64,000 nt of DNA from Bacillus nitratireducens (GCF_001884135.1 NZ_MAOC01000051.1:159122-223121); one strand, 5' to 3'. Counted from the stretch's first letter, positions 7,423 through 16,737 are shown. Notes: a model not told the origin generated them from the letters alone. A program made the numbers and translations.

Positions 7423-10026
7423 TTATACGCCTTTATATGCTTCCATATAGATTTCTTTCAGCTCTGAAATGAGCGGTAATTTTGGATTAGCTGTTGTACA
7501 TTGATCTTCAAAAGCTCTTTCTGCTAATAATGCAACAACTTCTTCAAATTGGTCTTTAGCAACTCCTTGTCCTGCAATACTCATATTTATATTTAAGCTT
7601 TTTCCAAGCTCAATAATTGCTTGGACGAGTGATTCCACACCTTCCGCTTTTGAGCTTGCTGGAAGCCCGAGCATTCTCGCAATATGTGCATAGCGTTCAT
7701 CAGCCACAAAATGCTCATATTTTGGGAACAATGCGTGTTTTCTTGGCTTAATAGCATTATAACGAACTACATGCGGCATAAGAATTGCATTCGCACGCCC
7801 ATGCGGAATATGGAATTCTGGCCCAATTTTATGTGCTAAACTGTGATTAATACCTAGGAATGCATTTGCAAATGCCATTCCTGCGATTGCGGAAGCGTTA
7901 TGCATTTTTTCTCGTGCTTCTGCGTCATTTCCGTCTTTATACGCTCTTGGTAAATATTTAAAGACGAGATCAATTGCTTTTAATGCTAATCCATCTGTAT
8001 AGTCATTTGCCAGAACAGACACATACGCCTCGATTGCATGCGTTAATACGTCCATACCAGTGTCTGCTGTTACATGAGGTGGTACTGTCATTACAAATTG
8101 CGGATCAACAATCGCTACATCTGGTGTTAATTCATAATCTGCGAGCGGATACTTTATATTATTTTTCTTATCTGTAATAACCGCAAATGGTGTCACTTCT
8201 GACCCTGTTCCTGATGTTGTTGGAATAGCAACAAACTGCGCTTTATTTCCTAATTCCGGATATTTACATGTACGTTTTCTTATATCTAAAAACTTTTGTT
8301 TAATGCCATAGAATGTTGTTTCTGGATGCTCATAGAAAAGCCACATCCCTTTCGCTGCATCCATAGCAGAACCACCACCAAGTGCGATAATTACATCTGG
8401 CTTAAAACTTCTCATCATTTCCGCACCTTTAAACACAGTTTCATCTGATGGATCTGGCTCAACTTCAAAGAAAACTTCAACTTTCACATCATTTGCATGC
8501 TTACGTAAATAGTGTGTAACTGTATCTACATAACCGTGCTCAACCATCCCTGGATCCGTTACAATAAATGCGCGGGAAATGTTAGGCATGTTTGCTAAAT
8601 ATGCTGTCGCATGTTTTTCAAAATAAATTTTGGGTGGTAATTTGAACCACTGCATATTCTTTTTTCTATTTGCCAACCTTTTTATATTTAATAAATGAGT
8701 CGCCGTTACGTTTTGGGAAACTGAGTTTTTCCCGTAGGAGCCACAACCAAGCGTAAGTGATGGAATAAATCCATTATATATATCACCGATTCCACCTTGT
8801 GATGAAGGTGCATTTACAATGAGACGACAGGCTTTCATACGTAACCCAAATTGTTTTTGTACTTCTTTATTTGTAGAATGGATAACCGCTGAATGCCCTA
8901 GGCCACCAAGCTCTAACATTTCTTCGCAATATGTAAATCCTTCTTCTAATGAATTTGCTTTTACACAAGCTAACACTGGGCTCAGTTTCTCACGAGATAG
9001 TGGATATGCTGCCCCGATACCTTTAATTTCAGCTACAAGCATTTTTGTATGTTCAGGTACAGTAATTCCTACTAATTCAGCAATATACTGTGCTGATTTC
9101 CCAACAATATCACTATTTACTGCACATGTATTTTCATTAATAACAAGCTTTTCTAATTTCTTTCTCTCTTCCTCTGTTACAAAGTAACAATTATTTGCAA
9201 TCATTTCTATTTTAACATCATCATAAATTTCTTTATCGATAATGATTGCCTGTTCCGATGCACAAATCATACCGTTATCAAATGTTTTCGATAAAATTAA
9301 ATCATTAACAGCTCGTTTTACATGTGCTGATTTTTCTATATAACACGGTACATTACCAGGACCTACACCAAGTGCTGGTTTACCAGTAGAATAAGCCGAT
9401 TTCACCATACCAGCCCCTCCAGTTGCTAGAACGAGCGCGACACCATCATGGTTCATTAATTGTTTCGTTGCTTCCACAGAAGGTCTTTCAATCCATTGAA
9501 TACAATGCTTTGGTGCACCGGCCTTCACTGCTGCATCATATACTGTTTTCGCCGCTGCAACGGAACAATTTTGTGCAGAAGGATGAAATGCGAAAATAAT
9601 TGGATTTCTCGTTTTTATCGCGATTAACGCTTTAAACATTGTTGTCGACGTTGGGTTCGTTACAGGCGTTACCCCAGCTACTACACCGACAGGTTCTGCA
9701 ATTTCTATTACTTCTTCATGAGGATCTTCATGAATAATTCCTACCGTTTTATCTTTCTTTATACTATGCCAAATATATTCAGTGGCAAAAATATTTTTTA
9801 TACATTTGTCTTCATAGACACCACGGCCCGTTTCTTCAACAGCCAATTTCGCAAGCGGCATATGTTGATCAACACCTGCTAGTGCCATTTCATGAACAAT
9901 GTTGTCAATCTGCTCTTGTGTAAAACTTTCTAATGCTTGTAAAGCTTCTTGACCGTTATTTACTAACGTATCAATCATCTCTTTTACCTCTTGCATTTCA
10001 TTTACAACTTTCTCTTTGACTACCAT
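7423..10026 (-). CDS. adhE: Bifunctional acetaldehyde-CoA/alcohol dehydrogenase
   Basis: An 867-residue fusion, full length for AdhE. The N-terminal half is a CoA-acylating aldehyde dehydrogenase, with the catalytic cysteine in NGMICASEQ near residue 255. The C-terminal half is an iron-dependent alcohol dehydrogenase with GGGSAMDAAKG (NAD binding) and the metal-binding stretches DVLTHAIEAYV and HSLAHKIGPEFHIPHGRAN. It converts acetyl-CoA to ethanol in two NADH-consuming steps and restores NAD+ in fermentation. The ATG at 10026 follows AGGAGG. The gene has its own upstream region with two Rex/Fnr-type palindromes and its own terminator, and it interrupts the mccB-yrhC order known from B. subtilis. 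Confidence 0.96.
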   Translation of the reverse strand: MVVKEKVVNEMQEVKEMIDTLVNNGQEALQALESFTQEQIDNIVHEMALAGVDQHMPLAKLAVEETGRGVYEDKCIKNIFATEYIWHSIKKDKTVGIIHEDPHEEVIEIAEPVGVVAGVTPVTNPTSTTMFKALIAIKTRNPIIFAFHPSAQNCSVAAAKTVYDAAVKAGAPKHCIQWIERPSVEATKQLMNHDGVALVLATGGAGMVKSAYSTGKPALGVGPGNVPCYIEKSAHVKRAVNDLILSKTFDNGMICASEQAIIIDKEIYDDVKIEMIANNCYFVTEEERKKLEKLVINENTCAVNSDIVGKSAQYIAELVGITVPEHTKMLVAEIKGIGAAYPLSREKLSPVLACVKANSLEEGFTYCEEMLELGGLGHSAVIHSTNKEVQKQFGLRMKACRLIVNAPSSQGGIGDIYNGFIPSLTLGCGSYGKNSVSQNVTATHLLNIKRLANRKKNMQWFKLPPKIYFEKHATAYLANMPNISRAFIVTDPGMVEHGYVDTVTHYLRKHANDVKVEVFFEVEPDPSDETVFKGAEMMRSFKPDVIIALGGGSAMDAAKGMWLFYEHPETTFYGIKQKFLDIRKRTCKYPELGNKAQFVAIPTTSGTGSEVTPFAVITDKKNNIKYPLADYELTPDVAIVDPQFVMTVPPHVTADTGMDVLTHAIEAYVSVLANDYTDGLALKAIDLVFKYLPRAYKDGNDAEAREKMHNASAIAGMAFANAFLGINHSLAHKIGPEFHIPHGRANAILMPHVVRYNAIKPRKHALFPKYEHFVADERYAHIARMLGLPASSKAEGVESLVQAIIELGKSLNINMSIAGQGVAKDQFEEVVALLAERAFEDQCTTANPKLPLISELKEIYMEAYKGV

Positions 10027-10136
10027 GTAAATTTCCTCCTATTCTGTTATCACGGTCTTTATAAGTCCCTATAGGTCATAATAAGTCCCGATTAGCGAAA
10101 AAAAATAGAGTTACCGTCCTACATGAATCCCATTGT

Positions 10137-10239
10137 TTGTGAAATATTTCACAAGTTTGTTCGTGAATAACATTTCATGAATTCAATATACATGAAATCA
10201 TTTCATTTGTGTATGTCTAATTTGTGAAATATTTCACAA
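10137..10239 (-). promoter_or_regulatory. Two Rex/Fnr-type operators upstream of adhE
   Basis: The 18-bp palindrome TTGTGAAATATTTCACAA occurs twice, exactly, at 10137-10154 and 10222-10239. It matches the Rex operator of Gram-positive bacteria (TTGTGAA-N4-TTCACAA) and also fits the Fnr/Crp-type TGTGA-N6-TCACA. Between them lies a further 15-bp perfect palindrome, ATGAAATcATTTCAT (10192-10206). Rex would repress adhE at low NADH/NAD+ ratio; Fnr would act when oxygen is absent. Which protein binds is not decided by sequence. Confidence 0.85.
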
Positions 10240-10244
10240 ATTAA

Positions 10245-10291
10245 CATAATAAAAATGCACTGCTCTATATTAGCAGTGCATTTTTATTATG
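10245..10291. terminator. Bidirectional terminator of mccB
   Basis: A perfect 20-bp inverted repeat (10245-10264 with 10272-10291) with a 7-nt loop and T-rich flanks. It contains the mccB stop codon and insulates mccB from the adhE control region. Confidence 0.9.
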
Positions 10292-11420
10292 CTAGTGCTT
10301 GTGCCAAATCTTCAATTAAATCTTCTCCATCTTCAATACCAACAGAGATTCGAATTAATGTATCTGTAATTCCTAATTCTTTACGGCGATCTGCTGGGAT
10401 TGATGCATGTGTCATTTGAGACGGGATAGAAATTAAACTTTCTACTGCTCCTAAACTTTCAGCAAGTGTGAAATACTGTAACTTCTCAAGTACTCTATTT
10501 AACGTTTCCTCACTGTCTACATCAAATGAGATGATTGCACCAAATCCATTCGCCTGTTCTGTTGCTAATTCGTGATTTTGATGTGATTCAAGACCTGGAT
10601 AATATACTTTATTTACTTTTGGATGGTTATTTAAAAACTCAGCAATTGCGCGTGAATTTATTTCATGCTCTTCCATACGAATCCCTAACGTTTTTAAACC
10701 GCGAAGTAGTAGGAAGCTATCTTGTGGTCCAAGAATACCTCCTGTTGAGTTTTGTACGAAATGAAGATCTTCTGCTAGTTGTGGGCTATTTACAACGACT
10801 AGGCCTGCAACTACGTCACTATGACCTCCTAAATATTTCGTTGCACTATGAAGTACAATGTCTGCTCCTAAAGAAATTGGCGACTGCCAATATGGCGTCA
10901 TGAATGTGTTATCAATAATTGTTAATAAATCGTTTTCTTTAGCAAGAGTAGATATTTTCTTAATATCAGTAATTTTTAGTAATGGATTCGTTGGTGTTTC
11001 TACATAAATTGCTTTCGTATTTGGGCGAATTGCTTCTACAACTTCCTCTAGGTTTGTTGTATCTACAAATGTATGCTCAATGCCGAAACGATTTAGTATT
11101 TTTGTAATCACGCGGTATGTTCCGCCATAAACATCATCTGTTAAAATAACGTGGTCACCTTTTGAGAATAGCATAATAGTTGCTGTAATAGCAGCCATTC
11201 CTGAGCCAAATGCAAATCCAGCATGACCGTTTTCTAATACAGCAATCATTTCTTCTAAAGCTGCACGTGTTGGGTTGCCTGTACGTGAATATTCATATCC
11301 TTGATGCTTACCAACTGCTTCTTGTTTGTACGTACTTGTTTGATAGATCGGTACGTTTACAGATCCAGTTGAAGGTTCTCCTATGCGAATACCATGAATT
11401 AACTTTGTCTTTGCTCTCAT
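10287..11420 (-). CDS. mccB: Cystathionine gamma-lyase / homocysteine gamma-lyase
   Basis: A 377-residue PLP enzyme of the Cys/Met metabolism family. The PLP lysine lies in LHSATKYLGGHSD near residue 195, and substrate-binding parts include YSRTGNPTRAALE and GSGMAAITATIMLFSKGDHVI. In B. subtilis MccB splits cystathionine into cysteine, ammonia and 2-oxobutyrate and also has homocysteine lyase activity. It is 3 bp downstream of mccA and completes the reverse transsulfuration step. The operon context distinguishes it from MetB/MetC homologues. Confidence 0.9.
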   Translation of the reverse strand: MRAKTKLIHGIRIGEPSTGSVNVPIYQTSTYKQEAVGKHQGYEYSRTGNPTRAALEEMIAVLENGHAGFAFGSGMAAITATIMLFSKGDHVILTDDVYGGTYRVITKILNRFGIEHTFVDTTNLEEVVEAIRPNTKAIYVETPTNPLLKITDIKKISTLAKENDLLTIIDNTFMTPYWQSPISLGADIVLHSATKYLGGHSDVVAGLVVVNSPQLAEDLHFVQNSTGGILGPQDSFLLLRGLKTLGIRMEEHEINSRAIAEFLNNHPKVNKVYYPGLESHQNHELATEQANGFGAIISFDVDSEETLNRVLEKLQYFTLAESLGAVESLISIPSQMTHASIPADRRKELGITDTLIRISVGIEDGEDLIEDLAQALA

Positions 11421-11423
11421 TTT

Positions 11424-12347
11424 CTATTCCCATCCTTTGTATATGTCTTTGCTTAAATAGCGCTCACTACTATCAGGAAAAATCGTTACAATATTTGTAC
11501 CTGGTGTTGCTTTCTCTGCCTCAAGTAAGCTCGCATGAAATGCTGCTCCTGAAGAGCTTCCAACAAGAAGGCCTTCCTTTTGCGCCAATTCTTTCACTCG
11601 TAAAAATGCATGTCGATCAGAAATCGTATGAATTCCATCAAAATAAGATGTTTTTAAAAATGGTGGAATGAATTCAAGACCAATTCCTTCTGTTTCATGT
11701 GAACCAGCTTTACCGCCATTTAAAATAGAGCCTTCTGGTTCTACAATAACCGTTTTAATATCAATGTTTTTCTCTTTCAAATAAGATGCAGTTCCCATAA
11801 ACGTACCGCCAGTTCCTGCCCCTGCAACAAATATGTTAATCTCTCCATTCAGTGCCGACCAAAGTTCAGGTCCTAGCGTTTTAAAATAAGCACGAGGGTT
11901 TGCTTCATTCGCAAACTGACTTGGAGAGTATGAATTTGGTATTTCCTTTACTAATTCTTTTGCCTTTGCAATTGCGCCGGTCATTCCTTGCTCAGTCGGT
12001 GTATGCACAACCGTTGCACCTAGCGCTTTCATTAATTCTTGCTTTTCAATACTAAATTTCTCTGGTACACAAACGATGACACGTAAATCATGTTCTAACG
12101 CTGCAAGTGCCAGTCCAATGCCAGTATTTCCAGCCGTCGGTTCAATAATTGTTCCGCCCTGGGTAACAAGCCCCTTTTCTAACGCATCTTCGATTAATTC
12201 TCTTCCTAAACGATCCTTAACGCTTCCGCCTGGGTTGTAAAATTCAAGCTTTGCAAATAAACGGACTCCTTCTGGAAGTGAAAAACGAGTAATTTCTACA
12301 ATTGGTGTATGACCAATCAATTCATGAACGCCACGATATACATTCAT
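11424..12347 (-). CDS. mccA: O-acetylserine-dependent cystathionine beta-synthase
   Basis: The product has 307 residues from the ATG at 12347, which follows AAGGGGGAG; an earlier in-frame ATG at 12371 lacks such a site. It is a beta-family PLP enzyme: the PLP lysine is K44 in GGSVKDRLG, with the phosphate loop GNTGIG and a GTGGT motif. It joins homocysteine to O-acetylserine to form cystathionine for MccB. The CysK-like fold makes a cysteine synthase assignment possible, but gene order (yrrT-mtnN-mccA-mccB) favours MccA. Confidence 0.9.
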   Translation of the reverse strand: MNVYRGVHELIGHTPIVEITRFSLPEGVRLFAKLEFYNPGGSVKDRLGRELIEDALEKGLVTQGGTIIEPTAGNTGIGLALAALEHDLRVIVCVPEKFSIEKQELMKALGATVVHTPTEQGMTGAIAKAKELVKEIPNSYSPSQFANEANPRAYFKTLGPELWSALNGEINIFVAGAGTGGTFMGTASYLKEKNIDIKTVIVEPEGSILNGGKAGSHETEGIGLEFIPPFLKTSYFDGIHTISDRHAFLRVKELAQKEGLLVGSSSGAAFHASLLEAEKATPGTNIVTIFPDSSERYLSKDIYKGWE

Positions 12348-12376
12348 CGTGTTCTCCCCCTTATTTGCCAATAAAG

Positions 12377-12422
12377 AAAAGGCAACTGTATGTATTTTCT
12401 TTATATGAGACAGTTGCCTTTT
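12377..12422 (-). terminator. Stem-loop between mtnN and mccA
   Basis: A perfect 12-bp stem (12377-12388 with 12411-12422) is followed on the minus strand by a T-rich tract. It may terminate part of the yrrT-mtnN transcript and so set the ratio of mccAB to mtnN expression. Confidence 0.65.
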
Positions 12423-12429
12423 TGTTACA

Positions 12430-13125
12430 TTACTTTAACTCTTCTAGTACTTTTACGATAAAGTTTGTAGAATGAAGAGCTGCTTGATCTAAAAATTGAT
12501 CAAATGAAACATTTGATTCTTTACCAGCAATATCAGAAAGTGCACGAATAATAACAAACGGAACTTCATATTGGTGGCATACTTGTGCAACAGCTGCTGC
12601 TTCCATTTCTACTGCATAAAGATCTTCAAATTTATCACGAATTGCCGCAACGCGGTTCGGATCACTCATAAATGAATCGCCTGTTGCAATCATACCTTTT
12701 ACAACTTGAATATTTTCTTCTGCCTGCATACATTTCTCAGCTAATGCAACTAATGCGTCATCAGCTTTAAATCCAGGCGGCATTCCTGGCACTTGACCAT
12801 ATTCATAGTTAAATGCTGTTACATCTACGTCATGGTGACGAACTTCTGTTGAAATAACCACATCTCCAACATTTAAAGAGTGATGGAATCCACCAGCTGA
12901 ACCAGTATTAATTACTTTTTCAGGCTTATATCTTTCTAATAAAATCGTCGTTGACATCGCTGCGTTTACTTTACCAATACCAGACTTTAACAAGATTACT
13001 TCATGTCCTGCTAATAGCCCTTTCGTAAATTCACAACCTGCAACAGTTTCTGTTTCTGCTTGTTCTAGTTTGTCACGTAAAATACGTACTTCTTCTTCCA
13101 TTGCTCCAATTACAGCAATTCTCAA
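12430..13125 (-). CDS. mtnN: 5'-methylthioadenosine/S-adenosylhomocysteine nucleosidase
   Basis: A 231-residue protein opening [15 protein letters not shown], with [20 protein letters not shown] and the catalytic and binding stretch [12 protein letters not shown] followed by RALSDIAG, the usual MtnN signature. It removes adenine from methylthioadenosine and S-adenosylhomocysteine. The start is a TTG at 13125 preceded by GAGGG. It lies 14 bp downstream of yrrT, so SAH formed by methyltransferases can be fed toward homocysteine and the mccAB enzymes. Confidence 0.93.
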   Translation of the reverse strand: MRIAVIGAMEEEVRILRDKLEQAETETVAGCEFTKGLLAGHEVILLKSGIGKVNAAMSTTILLERYKPEKVINTGSAGGFHHSLNVGDVVISTEVRHHDVDVTAFNYEYGQVPGMPPGFKADDALVALAEKCMQAEENIQVVKGMIATGDSFMSDPNRVAAIRDKFEDLYAVEMEAAAVAQVCHQYEVPFVIIRALSDIAGKESNVSFDQFLDQAALHSTNFIVKVLEELK

Positions 13126-13139
13126 TCTAATCCCTCTTT

Positions 13140-13778
13140 CTATTGCTTAGTTGCCTCCATTACCCAAACGAAATGATTTAATCTCGTGAACGTTACATGG
13201 AAGCCATTGTTTTCAAAAATAGATTGCATGATAGGAATACGTGTATAGTATTCTGTTTGCAAATCGTTTGCTAACTGATGAAAACCTCTTTGTTTTGCTG
13301 TTTCAACAGTTTTATCATATGCATCTTGATCTGCAAATATTGTATCAGCAAACACTATTTTACCACCTTTGTTTAGCAATTGACTATACTTCGCAATCGC
13401 TACGTCTTTTTCTTCATCTGTTAAATGATGAAATGCATAGGTGCTCACAATGGTATCAATTGAATTTGGAACTTCGAATGAAAGAAAATCACCTTCTGTA
13501 ATTGAAAACTTTTGCGGCAATTTTTCTTTAGCAATCATGCGCATTTCGCGTGACGGTTCTATACCGTAAACTGTACGACCAGCAAGTAATAATTTATTTG
13601 TTAAATTGCCAGTACCAACACCAAATTCTAATACGTTACCAAATGACTTGTTAACTACATCCTCTAAAATGTCCTCATAACGGGCGAAAACTTCTTTATA
13701 TTGTATATCTTCACCTTGTACGAATGAGTCGTACGTATGAGCCCACTCATCAAATAAACCATTAAATTCTGTCCCCAT
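13140..13778 (-). CDS. yrrT: Class I SAM-dependent methyltransferase YrrT
   Basis: The product has 212 residues from the ATG at 13778, which follows AAAAAGGGG; the longer frame to 13841 would run through the promoter. SAM motif I is [16 protein letters not shown]; motif II/III regions are [17 protein letters not shown] and [13 protein letters not shown]. It is the first gene of the operon. B. subtilis YrrT belongs to the same cysteine-methionine recycling operon, but its methyl acceptor is not established. Confidence 0.88.
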   Translation of the reverse strand: MGTEFNGLFDEWAHTYDSFVQGEDIQYKEVFARYEDILEDVVNKSFGNVLEFGVGTGNLTNKLLLAGRTVYGIEPSREMRMIAKEKLPQKFSITEGDFLSFEVPNSIDTIVSTYAFHHLTDEEKDVAIAKYSQLLNKGGKIVFADTIFADQDAYDKTVETAKQRGFHQLANDLQTEYYTRIPIMQSIFENNGFHVTFTRLNHFVWVMEATKQ

Positions 13779-13812
13779 AAAAATTCCCCTTTTTCTTATC
13801 GGTTTTATCAGT

Positions 13813-13841
13813 ATAATATGCCCTCTTTCTAAAAATGTCAA
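13813..13841 (-). promoter_or_regulatory. SigA-type promoter of the yrrT-mtnN-mccAB operon
   Basis: TTGACA (13836-13841) and TATTAT (13813-13818) on the minus strand are separated by 17 bp, placing the transcript start about 25 bp before the yrrT ATG. In B. subtilis this operon is repressed by CymR; I could not assign a CymR operator here by eye. Confidence 0.75.
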
Positions 13842-13914
13842 TTGAAATGTACATGGTATTTCCTTCTTTTCTTTGTTACACTATAGGTGATTACATAGGA
13901 GAGGGGTCGTCTTC

Positions 13915-14130
13915 GTGTCATTTACCTTTGAAATGTTAGAAGATAAAGTAGAGTTTTTTGAAGCGGGAGACTTAGCTTCTTTAGAACGAAAAATTAGTGA
14001 ACAAATCGATAATAATAAAGCACTTATGCTTGAGGTTCATCACATCTCGCATCAAATGGTTATGGATCCGGAAAGCAAAAGACCATATTATAGCGCGGTT
14101 GTTCATTTTAAATTAAAAAAATTACGCTAA
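13915..14130 (+). CDS. yrzA: DUF2536 family small protein (YrzA-like)
   Basis: A 71-residue soluble protein beginning at a GTG at 13915 after AGGAGAGGGG. It contains DKVEFFEAGDLASLERKISEQIDNNKALMLEVHHI and a C-terminal basic strand. Length, sequence and position next to and divergent from yrrT match YrzA of Bacillus. No function is known. Confidence 0.75.
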   Translation: MSFTFEMLEDKVEFFEAGDLASLERKISEQIDNNKALMLEVHHISHQMVMDPESKRPYYSAVVHFKLKKLR

Positions 14131-14170
14131 CTAAAAAAGAGAAGCTCATAAGAGCTTCTCTTTTTTAGTT
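14129..14170. terminator. Bidirectional terminator
   Basis: A perfect 19-bp inverted repeat (14129-14147 with 14152-14170), 4-nt loop, T-runs both ways. It serves the converging yrzA and yrrS genes. Confidence 0.92.
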
Positions 14171-14812
14171 TAGAGTTTGAACAAGTACTGGTTTCCAGCC
14201 TTCATTGTCTACCCAATCAATATTTACATAATATTTTTTACCTGATTGTTTATCTTGTACGTTACCGTAAGCTTTATTCTTACCGTTATTTCCGATTCTA
14301 TGAATAACTAATTGCTCTACTGGAACGTCAATTGCAGCGGAAATTGCTTGATTCATCTCATTCCAATCTGCTGTACCTTTTTTAAACGTCATCGCAGGTG
14401 TTGCGCCTTGCTCTGTACCTACTGGCTTCCAAGAAGATTTCGTATAAGCATCGGTTGCCTTTGGCTGTGTTTTTTCAGCTGGTACTTTCTCGTTAGCTTT
14501 CGCTTCTTCTTCAGCTTTTTTCTGTTCTTCTTCAGCCTTTTGCTTCTCTTCTTCCTTCTTCTTAGCTTCTGCCTTCTCTTGCTCGTTCTTCTTCGTCTCT
14601 TCTTTACCTTTAGCTTTCTCAGCTTTATTCTCTTTTGTTGTTTGCTGAGCTACTTTTTTATCACTAGAAGACGCTTGCTCTTTTGTTTCAGGAACAAACA
14701 ATTGATATGCCACAATAGCTACTGCTACTAATACAATAGCGATTGCAATATTTAAAACACCGTTTTGACGACGTTTTTGTTGTTTCTGTTGGAATCTAGA
14801 TCCTCCTGCCAT
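14165..14812 (-). CDS. yrrS: YrrS family membrane-anchored protein (DUF1510)
   Basis: A 215-residue protein: basic N-terminus (FQQKQQKRRQNG), one membrane helix at about residues 20-40, a long Lys/Glu/Ala-rich coiled-coil linker at about residues 45-110, and a C-terminal DUF1510 domain (SSWKPVGTEQ to WKPVLVQTLN). The C-terminus should be outside the cell. It lies directly downstream of pbpI as in B. subtilis, and probably works with that penicillin-binding protein in wall synthesis; the role is inferred from position. The low-complexity linker is likely to vary in length between strains. Confidence 0.88.
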   Translation of the reverse strand: MAGGSRFQQKQQKRRQNGVLNIAIAIVLVAVAIVAYQLFVPETKEQASSSDKKVAQQTTKENKAEKAKGKEETKKNEQEKAEAKKKEEEKQKAEEEQKKAEEEAKANEKVPAEKTQPKATDAYTKSSWKPVGTEQGATPAMTFKKGTADWNEMNQAISAAIDVPVEQLVIHRIGNNGKNKAYGNVQDKQSGKKYYVNIDWVDNEGWKPVLVQTLN

Positions 14813-14928
14813 TCTTCAAACCTCCATGCAGTTTTTCATACTTGCTATTGTAACATTAAATCTAGAAAGGTTGAACATTTACAATAATATTTTCACGAAA
14901 TGAAAACATTTCATAAATAATTGCAAGA

Positions 14929-16683
14929 TTACTTTTCATTTTCTAATCTATGAATTGCTTCTACCAGTTCTGTAAAAACGGGTGTAACTACATTTTTGTT
15001 ACTATCTGTTTCTATATCAACTACAACTAAAGCATACCTTGGATTTTCATATGGAAAATAACCTGCAAACCAGCGATTCACCTTTTCTCCTTTTCCTGTT
15101 TGTGCCGTTCCAGATTTTCCGGCAACATTTAGTGGTAACGAACGGAACACTGTTCCCGTTCCTTTCTCCGTCGTTACAACACCTCTTAATAATTCTTGTA
15201 GCTTTTTCACCGTTTCATAAGAAAGCTGTTTCCCAGTTAATTCATGATTTTCAAATGTAAAAAAGTCGGTTCCATTTTTATACACTATTTTTTTTACAGC
15301 TTTCACTTCCAACTTCTCTCCATCTCTAGCAATTGTCGCCATCATATTCGCTATAGCTAGAGGCGACACGCGTACATCTTTTTGTCCAATCATCGTTTGA
15401 GCAATGGCTTTTCTACTAACTTTATTTTCTTCACTTCTCCAAATTACAGCATTCTTTTCTTCTGGTAATTGCTCAAATTCCGATGTATGAAATACCGAAC
15501 CTTTCCACCCTACCTTCTTACTTGCTCCTAAGGCCCCTAAATACGTTTCTAACACATCCCTATCCTTTTGCATTAGTTCATCACCTAATACAGCAAACGT
15601 TCGATTACAGCTTCTAGCAAAGCTTTCCTTAAAGTTTAATGACCCCATCATAACTTGTGGAAGATTTTCACCGTATAAATCCGTATTACAGTTAAATACA
15701 CGGTTAAATCGCACCAAATTTTGATCAATTGCCGCCGCTGCAACTACTGTTTTAAAAACAGATCCAGGAAAATGAGGAGTTAACATTTGATTTTCCAGTG
15801 TTGCTTTGTATGCGCTCCTATCATTCATCTGTAAAGATGGCTTACTTACCATTGCTAAAACTTCACTATTTTTTATGTCTAGTAATACTAATCCACCTTT
15901 TTTTATTCCGTTTTCATTTATAATCTGTTCAGCTTGCCGTTGCAACGTTTTATGTAACGTTGTTTGAATAGTAACTGGATAAAATGGATTTCCTGGTGAA
16001 GTGTATTTTGCCTGCTTCCCGAAAATCGGCTCTCCTTGCCGATCCACTTGATATAGTACTTTTGCTTCTCCATCAGTAAGTAAAAATTCATCAAATGATT
16101 GTTGCAATCCGGAAATACCAATTGGCGTTTGTTCCGAAAGTTTTTTCATTTCTCCATAGCGCTTTTGAAATTCCTGTTCATTCTCTCCCACATCACCAAT
16201 TAAATGATTTACCTCTCCCGTTTGCTTCAATCGAGCTTCTGCTGCTACAATGCCTAAAGTATCTAACTGATTTACCTTCTCCATCTGCTCAACCGTTAAT
16301 TGAAATGGGATATTCCCCCTTTGTAATATAAATGCTTTATTCTTACTTTTCATTTGCAGTCTTATCTCTTGTCTCGACAAACCAATGATATGCGAAATTT
16401 TCTCTAACATGTCATTTTTTATTTGTAAAAATGGAAAAATAATTAGAACTGGATATTTCTCTTCACCGATTTCCTTACCATTTCGATCTGTAAAGTGCCC
16501 TCTTCCATTATCTACTGTAAGTGATTGCGTTCGCTGCGTAACACTTTTTTCAATTAAATTGATATTTTGGTCAGTAAATGATTCCGTATCTAAAATCTGT
16601 ATTTGGATTAAGCGACAAAGTAGTAAAAACATTACACTCATAAAACAAATTAAAACAACTGTAATTCTCCGTTTTATTTTCAT
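14929..16683 (-). CDS. pbpI: Penicillin-binding transpeptidase PbpI (PBP4b-like)
   Basis: A 584-residue class B penicillin-binding protein: N-terminal membrane anchor (about residues 8-28), dimerisation/NTF2-like region, then a transpeptidase domain. Active-site motifs are SVFK (S308, K311), SCN in FARSCNRTF, and KSG in GKSGTAQTG. The start is the ATG at 16683; a GTG at 16692 lies in frame but would sit on the ribosome site. B. subtilis PbpI is made in the forespore under SigF. The leader has a perfect 13-bp hairpin that overlaps the ribosome site. Confidence 0.92.
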   Translation of the reverse strand: MKIKRRITVVLICFMSVMFLLLCRLIQIQILDTESFTDQNINLIEKSVTQRTQSLTVDNGRGHFTDRNGKEIGEEKYPVLIIFPFLQIKNDMLEKISHIIGLSRQEIRLQMKSKNKAFILQRGNIPFQLTVEQMEKVNQLDTLGIVAAEARLKQTGEVNHLIGDVGENEQEFQKRYGEMKKLSEQTPIGISGLQQSFDEFLLTDGEAKVLYQVDRQGEPIFGKQAKYTSPGNPFYPVTIQTTLHKTLQRQAEQIINENGIKKGGLVLLDIKNSEVLAMVSKPSLQMNDRSAYKATLENQMLTPHFPGSVFKTVVAAAAIDQNLVRFNRVFNCNTDLYGENLPQVMMGSLNFKESFARSCNRTFAVLGDELMQKDRDVLETYLGALGASKKVGWKGSVFHTSEFEQLPEEKNAVIWRSEENKVSRKAIAQTMIGQKDVRVSPLAIANMMATIARDGEKLEVKAVKKIVYKNGTDFFTFENHELTGKQLSYETVKKLQELLRGVVTTEKGTGTVFRSLPLNVAGKSGTAQTGKGEKVNRWFAGYFPYENPRYALVVVDIETDSNKNVVTPVFTELVEAIHRLENEK

Positions 16684-16686
16684 AAA

Positions 16687-16722
16687 AAACACCTCGTCTC
16701 ATGTAGTTTAGACGAGGTGTTT
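16687..16722 (-). promoter_or_regulatory. Hairpin overlapping the pbpI ribosome binding site
   Basis: A perfect 13-bp inverted repeat (16687-16699 with 16710-16722) precedes the pbpI ATG. On the minus strand the 3' arm contains the Shine-Dalgarno GAGGTG and is followed by six T residues that run directly into the start codon, so it has the form of an intrinsic terminator and of a translation-blocking stem at once. Confidence 0.7.
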
Positions 16723-16737
16723 CATCTTTTATACAAA

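Noticed and set aside
13779-13914. CymR operator upstream of yrrT
   Set aside because: Expected from B. subtilis, but I could not match a motif with confidence by eye; a position-weight scan would be needed.
14312-14731. Phe/Leu-rich frame opposite yrrS
   Set aside because: It is the antisense of the Lys/Glu-rich coiled-coil codons of yrrS, which gives runs of Phe, Leu and Ser without a start signal.
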